From JALZCH01 sp036400075 (GTDB taxonomy: Bacteria > Acidobacteriota > Blastocatellia > Pyrinomonadales > Pyrinomonadaceae), in contig DASWLV010000015.1 in assembly GCA_036400075.1 (NCBI GenBank), positions 1-36,145 on the forward strand: a DNA stretch of 36,145 nt, given 5' to 3'. The position numbers and the translations under genes were made by a program. Of the stretch, positions 22,932 to 31,458 are shown piece after piece. Position 1 is the first letter of the stretch, and every line of letters begins with the position of its first letter. The notes beneath the pieces were generated by a model. It did not search any database and had not been told where the DNA came from. It worked only from the letters and a program-made list of their open reading frames with translations.

Positions 22932-24452
22932 TTACTTTTGTTTGCAAACTTCAGCTTTCGTGTTTTGTAAGCAGACCAGTTTTATTAGGACATCTATTTG
23001 CTGTTGTTGTGCTTTGTTTTGCTGTTGTTGTCGTCGAATCTCGCTTTGCAAGTTTTGATTTATCGTTTTTTGCTCTTCGATTTGATTTTGCTGAACTTGG
23101 ATTTGTTCCTGTTGTTCTTTGACTGCATTAATCAAAACAACGCTCATTTGCGAATAGCTAACGCCTTCAATTTCACCGTTTTGGTTTTTGTAAGCTAGTC
23201 TTGGCTCAACTTTTGCCACCTCTTCGGCAATCAAACCGATGTCCGCTTGATTCGTTGTTTTCCAGTTAAAACTGACCGGCTTTAGTTGGTTAATTAGATT
23301 TAAGCCGTCTTTATAAGGTTCAATATCAGTTTTGTAACGTCGGCTTGATGAACAAAAGGCGATTTGATTGGAAGTATTGCGGCACAAGGTCGCCTGCGGA
23401 GTGCCAGCCGCGCCCAAACCGTAGATAACCACTTTGTCGCTGCCGCTGCTGCGTCCTAAAGCAATCGTGTTGCTCGTGTCAACGACCGCCTCTGCGCCGA
23501 TGGCAGTGGAAAAGGTGAGATTGTCAGTGCCCACATTCGCATTGGAGCCAATCATGGTGTTGTTGCTGCCCGTTCTGTTGCCGGCACCCGTTCTATTTCC
23601 GACATACGAGTTGTTGTCACCTGTGGCGTTGAAAACGCCGGACTCCGTGCCGAGAAATACATTGTTGCTGCCTGTTGAGTTAGTTTCGCCTGCGCTCGCT
23701 CCGACAAAGGAGTTTCTGTAGCCCGTCCTGTTGTAAAAGCCGGCTGCGGCGCCCACAAACGAATTGCCGTTACCTGTCGTGTTGCCGTAGCCCGCATCTG
23801 TGCCGACAAACGAGTTGAAGCTGCCTGTATTTGAAAATCCAGCATTAATGCCCACATACAGGTTGTGTTCAGTATTGCTCAAAACCCGCCTGCCGCGGAT
23901 GTTGTACTGCGATGTCGCATCAAAGACGTTTGCCTTGCCCGTTCCGCTTACACTAAATTCGGCGCTCTGCTGCGTTGTCTGATTGCGGATAAACTGATTG
24001 CTGTTCATCTGCACAAAACTGCTCGAATCTATGTTGTCAAGTTTATCGGCATTGTTTGCATACGTAGCATTCGAGGCGGTATCTGCCGTTGCTGCACTCA
24101 AAGAACGAATAGCATAAGGCGTAGAAGAAATACGCTGTCTAGGTGAGAGCGTTACTTCGCCTATTTGAATTTCAAGCCAGCGAGTTTGACCATTTGAGAA
24201 TGGTGCGGCAGTAAAATCAAGAGTTGTCGTAAATGCCCCATCCGTAACCGTAACAAGGGCGGTTAGTTCGTTGCCAACTTGATTGCCCCCGGCTTCAGCA
24301 TCATAAAGGCGAAACTTCATTGTATAACTTCCATTTCCTTGCGGCATTGAAGCATCCCTTAAACGCCCTTGATATGTAAAAGCAGTGGTTTGCGCTGAAA
24401 CCGCTGCGGAAAATATGAAAAGCGTGGTTAATAAAGCGATAAGTAATTTCAT
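22932..24452 (-). CDS. Secreted repeat protein with C-terminal S74 autochaperone domain
   Basis: A 506-residue protein. Signal peptide to A20; an N-terminal beta domain at about 21-120 beginning TTAFTYQGRLRDASMP; then 17-residue repeats at about 211-300 of consensus NSFVGxxAGxxNxTGxx, ending in a YadA-head-like cap (NVGTDN, AIGAEAVVDTSNTIALG). From about 366 comes a Peptidase S74 intramolecular chaperone domain (SSRRYKTDIEPYKDGLNLIN, IGLIAEEVAKVEP) with Ser and Lys positioned as in the self-cleaving dyad. A Gln-rich coiled coil and KAEVCKQK finish it. In known S74 proteins this domain trimerises the fibre and cuts itself off. The start overlaps the stop of the upstream paralogue by 4 nt (ATGA), so the two are coupled. 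Confidence 0.9.
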   Translation of the reverse strand: MKLLIALLTTLFIFSAAVSAQTTAFTYQGRLRDASMPQGNGSYTMKFRLYDAEAGGNQVGNELTALVTVTDGAFTTTLDFTAAPFSNGQTRWLEIQIGEVTLSPRQRISSTPYAIRSLSAATADTASNATYANNADKLDNIDSSSFVQMNSNQFIRNQTTQQSAEFSVSGTGKANVFDATSQYNIRGRRVLSNTEHNLYVGINAGFSNTGSFNSFVGTDAGYGNTTGNGNSFVGAAAGFYNRTGYRNSFVGASAGETNSTGSNNVFLGTESGVFNATGDNNSYVGNRTGAGNRTGSNNTMIGSNANVGTDNLTFSTAIGAEAVVDTSNTIALGRSSGSDKVVIYGLGAAGTPQATLCRNTSNQIAFCSSSRRYKTDIEPYKDGLNLINQLKPVSFNWKTTNQADIGLIAEEVAKVEPRLAYKNQNGEIEGVSYSQMSVVLINAVKEQQEQIQVQQNQIEEQKTINQNLQSEIRRQQQQNKAQQQQIDVLIKLVCLQNTKAEVCKQK

Positions 24453-26899
24453 TTCTTTGTTCCTTTACAGACTGTGGCGTCGGATTTGATTGAGCAAACA
24501 ATTGCTTTGAGTTCGTTAATCTCTTTTTGTTGTAGTTCGATTTGTGCTTGTTGAGCATTGATTTGTGCCTTTTGTTCAAGAAGCTGGTTTGCTATTGCCG
24601 TATTTTGCTCTACGGGGCTGTTTTCATTTAAATTTGCCGCCGCACAGGTCGAGATTTGATTTAAATTATTGCGACAGAGCGCAGTGCTGCCAGCCGCACC
24701 CAAAGCACCAACTTGCAGCAAATTTGGAGCAATAACGGTATCCGCAGTTCTGCCCAAAACAACTGTGTTGCTGGCGGAAACAACCGCTTCTGCGCCGATG
24801 GCTGAAGCGTAACTCAGATTAGTCGCACCGACGTTGGCAAAATTGCCGATGATGGTATTGTTGCTGCCCGTCGTGTTGCTTAATCCAGCGTCTTTACCAA
24901 GAAACGAGTTCCTCGACCCCGACGTATTGTTTCTGCCCGCGCTGTCACCCATAAACGAATTGTGCTCACCCGAATTTGAATATCCCGCCCATCCGCCGAA
25001 GAATGAATTATAATTGCCGATTGTGTTTGCTGTACCTGCCTGCACTCCAAAAAATGAGTTACGAAAGCCGCTCGTATTGTTAAATCCTGCGGCGTGCCCG
25101 AAAAAAGAGTTAACTTCACCGGTTGTATTACTGAAACCCGTGTTATAACCGAAAAAAGAGTTGTAATTTCCTATCGTGTTTGAAACTCCGGCGAGATTAC
25201 CGAAAAATGCATTAGCCCCGCCGGTTGTGTTAGCGCGTCCAGCCCGATAGCCAAAAAAAGCATTCTGGATACCAGTTGTATTACTGTTGCCCGCGAGAGC
25301 ACCGACGAAAGTGCTTCCCGCATTTGTACTTACTGATGCTCCGGCACCAATGCCAACAAACAAGTCACCAGTTCCAAAAACACTTAAAACACGGTTGCCG
25401 CTAATGTTATATTGTGTCGCTGAATTGACTGCGCTGCCTGAAAGCGTGTTAGAAAATGTCTTATCGCCTGCAATCGTCTGATTTGTCGTTAAATCAACAA
25501 AATTCTGTGTTGCAGAACCTGTGCCGCCATTTGCTATTGGGACAACACCAAGTCTCGCATTATCGAGCGTTCCTGTTGTGATGTTCGTTGCATTCAAGCT
25601 TGTGATGCTTGAACCGTTAATGTTAGCGGATAGAGTGCCTGCAACTGTTAAATTGCCCGGAATTTGAACTGTATCTGCGGGACGTGCCGTGCCATTGTAA
25701 GTACCGGCAACTTTGCCCAATACAATCGTATCACTTGCGCTGACTAAAGCGCTTGAGCCGAGCGCGGCGGCGAAGGATAAATTACCGTCTCCAACATTGG
25801 CACTGTATCCCATTATCGTATTGTTACTGCCTGTTGTGTTGTTGTATCCCGCAGTATTACCAAAGAATGAGTTACGGTTGCCATTTGTGTTTTCGCGTCC
25901 GGCGCTTGCCCCTACAAACGAATTACTGATGCCTGTCATATTGTGGGAGCCTGTGCCTGCGCCGACAAATGAGTTGTACTCACCTGTCGTATTGCTGGAA
26001 CCGGCACTATCGCCAAAAAATGAGTTGCTGCTACCCTCACTATTGGCTAAACCTGCCTTAGAGCCGACAAACGAGTTGGAGTTACCGGTCAGGTTGCTGT
26101 AACCCGCGAAATAGCCGACAAACGAATTTTTGATTCCCAGTGTGTTTCCTTTGCCAGCGCTATAGCCAAAAAACGAGTTGTTACTTCCACCTGTAGTGTT
26201 CTGTCCTGCCTCTGTGCCAACAAACGAGTTGCCGCTACCATACACATTTGCCCCTCCAGTGTTAACGCCCGCAAACAAATTGTTTGTTCCGGCAACGCTC
26301 AACACTCGATTTCCTAAGATGTTGTACTGCGTTGCCGCATCGAAGACGCTTGCCCTTCCCGTCCCGCCTACGTTGAAGTTGGCGCTTAATTCCAGCGACG
26401 TCTGATTACGAATAAATTGGTTACTATTTGTTTGCACAAAACTGCTTGAATCAATGTTATCGAGCGTATTTGCGTTTGTGGCATTAGTTGCTGTATCTGC
26501 CGTTCCCGCCGATATTGAGCGAATCGCATAAGGAGCAGAATTAATTTGCTGACGCGGAGAAAGCAGTGTGTAATTTGAATCAGTGGGTTTCTTCACCCGA
26601 ATTTCCAAATATCTATCCGCGCCATTAAATGCTGATGAACCGAAATCGAGTTTAATTGCGAAGTTACCGTTTGTGACCGTGATTCCTGTTGTTGCGGTTG
26701 AGTTTGGCGCGACAAGCGTTCCGTTAGCATCGTACAATGCAAACTCGAAATCATAAGTTCCGCTTGTTGCCGGCATAGAAGCATCTGTCAAACGTCCTTG
26801 ATAATTGAATGAAGTAGTTTGCGCTTGAACTGCAATGGATACGGTGATAACGAGAATAAACGTCATTATAAATGAACGCACAAACGCGGATAATTTCAT
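24449..26899 (-). CDS. Secreted 17-residue-repeat protein without an S74 domain
   Basis: An 816-residue paralogue of the next gene. Signal peptide to A26; the same YQGRLTDASMP beta domain; two blocks of 17-residue repeats at about 225-361 and 529-680 (consensus NSFxGxxAGxxNTTGxx), each ended by a YadA-like cap (NVGDGN, later AIGAEAVVSASNTVVLG). Between them lies a linker with NGGTGSATQNFVDLTTNQTI, a motif also seen in phage tail proteins. The end is a coiled coil with VCSIKSDATVCKGTKK, matching the partner's last residues, but the S74 domain is absent. It is first in a two-gene minus-strand operon with a 4-nt overlap, so it may depend on its partner for trimerisation. No clear SD is seen. Confidence 0.88.
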   Translation of the reverse strand: MKLSAFVRSFIMTFILVITVSIAVQAQTTSFNYQGRLTDASMPATSGTYDFEFALYDANGTLVAPNSTATTGITVTNGNFAIKLDFGSSAFNGADRYLEIRVKKPTDSNYTLLSPRQQINSAPYAIRSISAGTADTATNATNANTLDNIDSSSFVQTNSNQFIRNQTSLELSANFNVGGTGRASVFDAATQYNILGNRVLSVAGTNNLFAGVNTGGANVYGSGNSFVGTEAGQNTTGGSNNSFFGYSAGKGNTLGIKNSFVGYFAGYSNLTGNSNSFVGSKAGLANSEGSSNSFFGDSAGSSNTTGEYNSFVGAGTGSHNMTGISNSFVGASAGRENTNGNRNSFFGNTAGYNNTTGSNNTIMGYSANVGDGNLSFAAALGSSALVSASDTIVLGKVAGTYNGTARPADTVQIPGNLTVAGTLSANINGSSITSLNATNITTGTLDNARLGVVPIANGGTGSATQNFVDLTTNQTIAGDKTFSNTLSGSAVNSATQYNISGNRVLSVFGTGDLFVGIGAGASVSTNAGSTFVGALAGNSNTTGIQNAFFGYRAGRANTTGGANAFFGNLAGVSNTIGNYNSFFGYNTGFSNTTGEVNSFFGHAAGFNNTSGFRNSFFGVQAGTANTIGNYNSFFGGWAGYSNSGEHNSFMGDSAGRNNTSGSRNSFLGKDAGLSNTTGSNNTIIGNFANVGATNLSYASAIGAEAVVSASNTVVLGRTADTVIAPNLLQVGALGAAGSTALCRNNLNQISTCAAANLNENSPVEQNTAIANQLLEQKAQINAQQAQIELQQKEINELKAIVCSIKSDATVCKGTKK

Positions 26900-27185
26900 A
26901 TTTTTTTTTAAGATTTTTACCTGTTATCGGAAAGAAAGGCTTTCGGTTAATAATTCTATTAACAAGGTTTACATTCTGATAATAAACCAATAAAAGGATT
27001 ATTGAAAGCCGCCAAGCGACTTTTAGAGCGTTACATGTAGATCCGTTAGAAGTTTCGGCATTTTACACCGTTCATTATTTTTATTAATAAAGTTGCTTGC
27101 GTAGCGGCTTTTCACTTTCTGCGTCTAAATTCCACTGACATCTCCAGACCTTCAGCATTAAAACAGTTTCACTTTTGACGTTACG
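26900..27185. other. Intergenic region upstream of the repeat-protein operon
   Basis: AT-rich DNA with no credible coding frame. It holds the promoter region of the minus-strand operon. On the other side it ends at the tRNA 3'-end remnant. Confidence 0.5.
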
Positions 27186-27213
27186 ACTGTTTCGAGTCCA
27201 GTATGACCCGCCA
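27186..27213 (+). pseudogene. Decayed tRNA 3' end (T-arm to CCA)
   Basis: 28 nt match the last 28 nt of tRNA-Lys (22438-22465) at 24 positions, including TTCGAG, CCAGTA, GACCC and CCA. One change (G to T in the T-stem) breaks a pair. No 5' tRNA half with the matching acceptor strand lies upstream. A terminator follows as after a true tRNA. It is read as a tRNA remnant or attachment-site copy. Confidence 0.65.
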
Positions 27214-27226
27214 AATTTTAAATGTG

Positions 27227-27260
27227 AAGGCGAAAAGTTGGAGATTCAGCTTTTCGCCTT
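27227..27260. terminator. Bidirectional terminator after the tRNA remnant and LigD-like gene
   Basis: AAGGCGAAAAG (27227-27237) pairs perfectly with CTTTTCGCCTT (27250-27260), followed by TTTGTTTTT on the plus strand. It overlaps the 3' end of the minus-strand gene. Confidence 0.88.
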
Positions 27261-27692
27261 TTTGTTTTTCAATGGAAGAACTGTTTCGAGCTTCCAATTG
27301 GAATCCGCAAATTCATCTTTTGATTTAATCAGCAGCCAGTTTCGCTCGTTTCCTTTCATTCGCAAAAGCGCAAACTCGCCTTGCAGCTTTTTGCCCAAAA
27401 GCCTGAAGATCAGCTTTCCCTTTTCCAATTGCCCGCCGACAATCTCAAATTCGCCATTGTCCCAGATTCTGACTTCGCCCGCGCCGTAAGTGCCTTCGGC
27501 GAGCGTGCCTTCAAAATCAATGTAAGAAACGGCGTGGTCGGGAACAGCGACGGCGAGCCGTTTTTCGTTCGGATTGAGCGAAACGCCTTTTGGAACAGCC
27601 CACGATTTTAGAACTCCGGCGATTTCCAGCCGAAAATCAAAATGAAGATTTGTCGCGTGATGTTCGTGAATGACAAAACGGCTGCGTTTCAT
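27246..27692 (-). CDS. Stand-alone LigD-type 3'-phosphoesterase
   Basis: A 148-residue protein equal to the phosphoesterase (PE) domain of bacterial NHEJ ligase LigD, which trims 3' phosphates and ribonucleotides at DNA ends. The signature RFVIHEHHATNLHFDFRLE carries the metal-binding His/Asp residues, followed by SWAVPKGVSLNPNEKRLAV and TYGAGEVRIWDNG. The family's other LigD domains (polymerase, ATP ligase) are absent, as in many archaea and some bacteria. The start at 27692 has the SD GGAGAG. A Ku or ligase gene is not seen within the window, so its partner must be elsewhere. Confidence 0.9.
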   Translation of the reverse strand: MKRSRFVIHEHHATNLHFDFRLEIAGVLKSWAVPKGVSLNPNEKRLAVAVPDHAVSYIDFEGTLAEGTYGAGEVRIWDNGEFEIVGGQLEKGKLIFRLLGKKLQGEFALLRMKGNERNWLLIKSKDEFADSNWKLETVLPLKNKKAKS

Positions 27693-27884
27693 ATTTTTCT
27701 CTCCAATTTTTACATTTTAACATTTTGAAAAACTACGCTCTCGCGTATTGCTCGCAGACGCTGATTGTCACATCTTAGAACGCTTTTGTCGGGTGAAAGC
27801 GGGAATGCGGTAATATTTAGAAGTTTATTCAATTAAAATCCAGTGGAACGAGCTTTGCACTGTGTTTTACAAGAGGTGTGCGCT

Positions 27885-28673
27885 ATGACTGACGATAACC
27901 AAACAAACCTTAACGAAAAAGACGCTTTTGTAAACGATGAGGACACGGAAATATCGCTTCCGCCTCCGGCGCCGAATTTTGAGACGGCACAAGCCGCGCC
28001 GGTTCAGCCGGTGATTCCCGTCGCTGCCGTACCGGGCGAAGCGCTTGGAGCTTTTCCGCAGCAGCCGCAAGTTGTTTACGTTGCGCAGCCGACCGTCGTT
28101 CAACCGAACCGAAGCTGGGGTTGGATTCCGGCGGCTTTGGTTTTGCTTGTGGTGGCAACTGTTGCGGGTGCTTTCGTCGGAGCCGAGCTTTATAAACGCT
28201 CGATTTATGCCGAATCCGCCGCGCCGTATTCATCCGAAGGCGTTTCGCCTTACGCCAATTCGACGACGAGTGAAAACAAAGCAGCTAAAACAGGCGAAGA
28301 AAATTCGTTAGCCGACAAAAAGGAAGCCGGTTTGAACGAAAACATTAAATCTGCGGACGGCAAATCCGAATTGAAACAAATCAATTCGATTTCAACCAGT
28401 TTTGCTCCGGTTCAAAAAGCGGAGATGAAAGAAACCGGGCGCGGCGCAGAAGGCGAAGAAAACAATCAGGAAACGGCTGAAGCCGGAGGCGAAGCAGCGA
28501 ATACGGCTGATGAAAATAAAGCCGAAAAAAACAAGCAGCAATCACAGCCCGACGATGAAGACCCGCCCCCGCCGCCGGTTCAGCGAAAAGCCAAAGAATT
28601 GCAGCCGAAGAAAGTCGAAAACGTAAAAGACACTGAAAACATCGGTCAGCCGCAGAGAAGCTTGCCGAATTAA
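27885..28673 (+). CDS. Single-pass membrane protein with disordered acidic tail
   Basis: 262 residues from the ATG at 27885, which has the SD AGAGGTG; the frame open back to 27843 is not needed. Residues 1-75 are acidic then proline/alanine/valine-rich. One transmembrane helix lies at about 79-101, followed by basic YKR, so the orientation is probably N-in or mixed. The remainder is low complexity, rich in E, K, A, N and S with a run of prolines (DDEDPPPPPVQRK), and probably extends into the periplasm. No enzyme motif is visible; an envelope scaffold or regulator is only a guess. Confidence 0.72.
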   Translation: MTDDNQTNLNEKDAFVNDEDTEISLPPPAPNFETAQAAPVQPVIPVAAVPGEALGAFPQQPQVVYVAQPTVVQPNRSWGWIPAALVLLVVATVAGAFVGAELYKRSIYAESAAPYSSEGVSPYANSTTSENKAAKTGEENSLADKKEAGLNENIKSADGKSELKQINSISTSFAPVQKAEMKETGRGAEGEENNQETAEAGGEAANTADENKAEKNKQQSQPDDEDPPPPPVQRKAKELQPKKVENVKDTENIGQPQRSLPN

Positions 28674-28681
28674 CGGTTCTC

Positions 28682-28741
28682 AAAATAAGAAAAGTAAAAT
28701 GCCCGATGAAATGTAGTCGGGCATTTTACTTTTCTTATTTT
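28682..28741 (+). terminator. Perfect 25-bp hairpin terminator
   Basis: Arms 28682-28706 and 28717-28741 are fully complementary across a 10-nt loop. The GC core is TGCCCGA/TCGGGCA and a T-rich tract follows. Confidence 0.92.
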
Positions 28742-28887
28742 TTAATTTTATTCTTTCTTTGTCCGCAAAAATTAGATTATAATTATTTACCTTATCCGAA
28801 TGATTCGGCGCTTTGTAGTGTTGACGATGAAGCAAACATAGTTTAAAGTCCAATTTCCGTCTTTTCTCATCGAATCCTCAAAAACTT

Positions 28888-31398
28888 ATGAACGGCGAAA
28901 CGCAGATTAATCGGCTTCTACATACAAATTCCGCAGACAATGTGATTTTGAGACAGGTTCTTGATTCAGTTCCCGCGCTCATTTCTTATATTGACGCGGA
29001 TTTAAGATACCGTTTTTTGACCAAAGGTTACGAAGAGTTGTTTGACTGCCCGGTCGAGTCTTTGATTGGGAAAAGGTTAGCCGAAGTCGTTGGCGATGAA
29101 ACGTTTCAAAAAGCTCTGCCTTATCTAGAAAAGGTTTTGTCCGGCGAGCGAATCGAATTTGAATCTACGCTTCGTTATCAAAACGGTAAAACGCGCGCCG
29201 TTGCGGTCACTTACATCCCAGATATTAACGAAAACGGGCGCGTTTTAGGTTTTACGGCGCACGTTCGAGACATTTCGATTAGAAAGCAAACGAGAGAAGA
29301 GCTGCGCGAGCGTTCTGACAAATTAAATCTCGCGCTCGACGCGGCGCAGCTCGGGGATTGGAGCTGGGATGCGGCAACTGATTTTGTCGCTCTTTCACCG
29401 CGCACAGCCGAAATTTTCGGCATCGAGCCGCATCCGAATTTGACTTGGGCGCAGTTGCGCGAACACTTAGTCGAAAGCGACCGCGAACCTGCGCGTCTGG
29501 CGGTTGAAAAAGCCGTCGCCGAAAAAACCGAATACGACCTTGAATATCGCGTCAATCACGGGGACGGAAAACAAGTCTGGGTTTCGGCTCGCGGGCGAGC
29601 GTTTTATGATGAGAATGGGAATGCCATCGGAATAATCGGCATCGTTCAGGATGTTTCCGCCCAAAAACAAATCCAGAACGTTTTGCGCGACCAAACCGAA
29701 GCTCTACGTTCAATCAACGAAATCGGCAAGCTGCTCTCCGGCGAGCTTGATTTGCAGAGACTAGTGCAATCTCTAACAGACGCCGCGACGGAACTGAGCG
29801 GAGCGCAATTCGGCGCGTTTTTCTACAATGTTTTGGACGAGCGCGGCGCGTCTTTTACGCTTTACACGATTTCCGGTGTGCCGCGCAGTCATTTTGAAAA
29901 TTTCCCGATGCCGCGCGCCACCGCGCTTTTCGGTCCGACGTTTCGCGGCGAAGGCGTTGTCAGAATTTCAGATGTTCGCAAAGACGAGCGTTTCGCCAAA
30001 AACTCGCCGTATTTCGGAATGCCCGCAGATCATTTGCCAGTCGCCAGTTATCTCGCCGTTCCGGTGATTTCGCGTTCGGGCGAAGTTTTGGGCGGTTTGT
30101 TTTTCGGTCACGAAAAATCGGGCGTTTTCAACGAACGCGCTGAACAAATCGTCGTCGGACTCGCCGGTCAAGCCGCGATTGCCATTGACAACGCCAGACT
30201 TTTTGAATCCGCCGAACGAGCGCGACAGGCGGCGGAAAAAGCCAATCGCCTGAAAGACGAATTTTTGGCTACCGTCTCGCACGAATTACGCACGCCGCTC
30301 AATTCGATTCTCGGCTGGTCGAATCTCATTCGCAACGGGAGCCTAACGACCGAAATGCAAACGCGCGCCATGGAAACCATCGAGCGCAATGCTCGTTCGC
30401 AGCAGCAGATTATCGAAGATATTTTAGACGTTTCCCGAATCATCACCGGAAAGTTGCGGCTTGAAATCGCGCCGTTCGATTTGGCTGAGGTGATCGAAGC
30501 CGCAATCGAATCGGTTCGTCCATCCGCCGAAGCAAAATCAATTCGACTCGAAACCGAGCTGCGCCAAAGCAAAGCGCACGTCAACGGCGACGCGCATCGT
30601 TTGCAGCAAATCATCTGGAATCTGCTTTCAAACGCTATCAAATTTACGCCGAAAGGCGGCGTTGTGGGCGTTAAGCTCCAACGTATCAATTCTCACGTTC
30701 AGATTGTAGTTCGGGATTCAGGCAAAGGAATCGAGCCGGAATTTTTGCCTCACGTTTTCGACCGTTTTCGCCAAGCCGATGCTTCGACAACCCGGCTTCA
30801 CGGCGGTCTTGGCTTAGGTTTGGCAATTGTGCGTCACTTAGTCGAGTTGCACGGCGGCACGGTTTTAGCCGAGAGCGAAGGCGAAAATCAGGGTGCAATG
30901 TTTACAGTCACTTTGCCAATAACCGCTCTTCAAAGTGAAATCGTACTTCCGGTCAAGCAAACACAAACGCTTGATACGGCACACCCGCACTTTCATCTCT
31001 CTCGCGGCTTTGAATCAAAACTTGACGGCTTAAGAGTTCTTTGCGTTGACGACGAAACGGATGCGCGCGAATTGCTTTTTGCGGCTTTGTCGCAATACGG
31101 AGCGTCAGTCAAAACCGCCGCTTCCGCGCGAGAGGCTTTCGAAATATTGCGGCATTGGAAACCGGACGTGATTATTTCCGACATCGGAATGCCCGACGAA
31201 GACGGTTTTTCTTTCATCAATAAACTTCGCGCGCGGAGTCCGAATGAAGGCGGAAATATTCCGGCGGCGGCGTTAACCGCTTACGCCGGAATTGAAGACC
31301 GCAAACAGATTTTGGCGGCGGGATTTCAGACGTTTGTTGCCAAGCCGGTCGAAACCGCCGAGCTTGCCGCGATTGTTGCCGAGCTTGCCGAAAAATAA
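28888..31398 (+). CDS. PAS-PAS-GAF hybrid histidine kinase with receiver domain
   Basis: An 836-residue soluble sensor kinase. Two PAS domains at about 15-140 and 150-272 (ending VRDISIRKQ and VQDVSAQKQ), GAF at about 285-440, HisKA with phospho-His465 in VSHELRTPLNSILGW, HATPase_c (WNLLSNAIKF, DSGKGIEPEF, GGLGLGLAI) and a C-terminal receiver with phospho-Asp765 in IISDIGMPDEDGF. All catalytic boxes are intact. The GAF domain shares long stretches with the kinase at 6397-8619, for example HFENFPMPRAT and FGPTFRGEG. No SD precedes the ATG at 28888. A convergent HEAT-repeat gene follows across a shared terminator. Confidence 0.95.
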   Translation: MNGETQINRLLHTNSADNVILRQVLDSVPALISYIDADLRYRFLTKGYEELFDCPVESLIGKRLAEVVGDETFQKALPYLEKVLSGERIEFESTLRYQNGKTRAVAVTYIPDINENGRVLGFTAHVRDISIRKQTREELRERSDKLNLALDAAQLGDWSWDAATDFVALSPRTAEIFGIEPHPNLTWAQLREHLVESDREPARLAVEKAVAEKTEYDLEYRVNHGDGKQVWVSARGRAFYDENGNAIGIIGIVQDVSAQKQIQNVLRDQTEALRSINEIGKLLSGELDLQRLVQSLTDAATELSGAQFGAFFYNVLDERGASFTLYTISGVPRSHFENFPMPRATALFGPTFRGEGVVRISDVRKDERFAKNSPYFGMPADHLPVASYLAVPVISRSGEVLGGLFFGHEKSGVFNERAEQIVVGLAGQAAIAIDNARLFESAERARQAAEKANRLKDEFLATVSHELRTPLNSILGWSNLIRNGSLTTEMQTRAMETIERNARSQQQIIEDILDVSRIITGKLRLEIAPFDLAEVIEAAIESVRPSAEAKSIRLETELRQSKAHVNGDAHRLQQIIWNLLSNAIKFTPKGGVVGVKLQRINSHVQIVVRDSGKGIEPEFLPHVFDRFRQADASTTRLHGGLGLGLAIVRHLVELHGGTVLAESEGENQGAMFTVTLPITALQSEIVLPVKQTQTLDTAHPHFHLSRGFESKLDGLRVLCVDDETDARELLFAALSQYGASVKTAASAREAFEILRHWKPDVIISDIGMPDEDGFSFINKLRARSPNEGGNIPAAALTAYAGIEDRKQILAAGFQTFVAKPVETAELAAIVAELAEK

Positions 31399-31440
31399 AA
31401 AAAGCTGCCGGTTATTGTTCACAATAACCAGCCGCTTTTT
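31399..31440. terminator. Bidirectional terminator between kinase and HEAT genes
   Basis: An inner stem GGTTATTG-TTCA-CAATAACC (31410-31429) lies within AAAAAGC/GCTTTTT outer arms. Both strands end in T-runs, suiting the convergent genes. Confidence 0.88.
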
Positions 31441-31458
31441 TATTTTTCGATTTGTTGA

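Noticed and set aside
23434..26260. Regularly spaced repeats suggesting a CRISPR array
   Set aside because: They are 51-bp degenerate coding repeats that translate to a constant 17-residue protein motif; there are no identical repeats with unique spacers.
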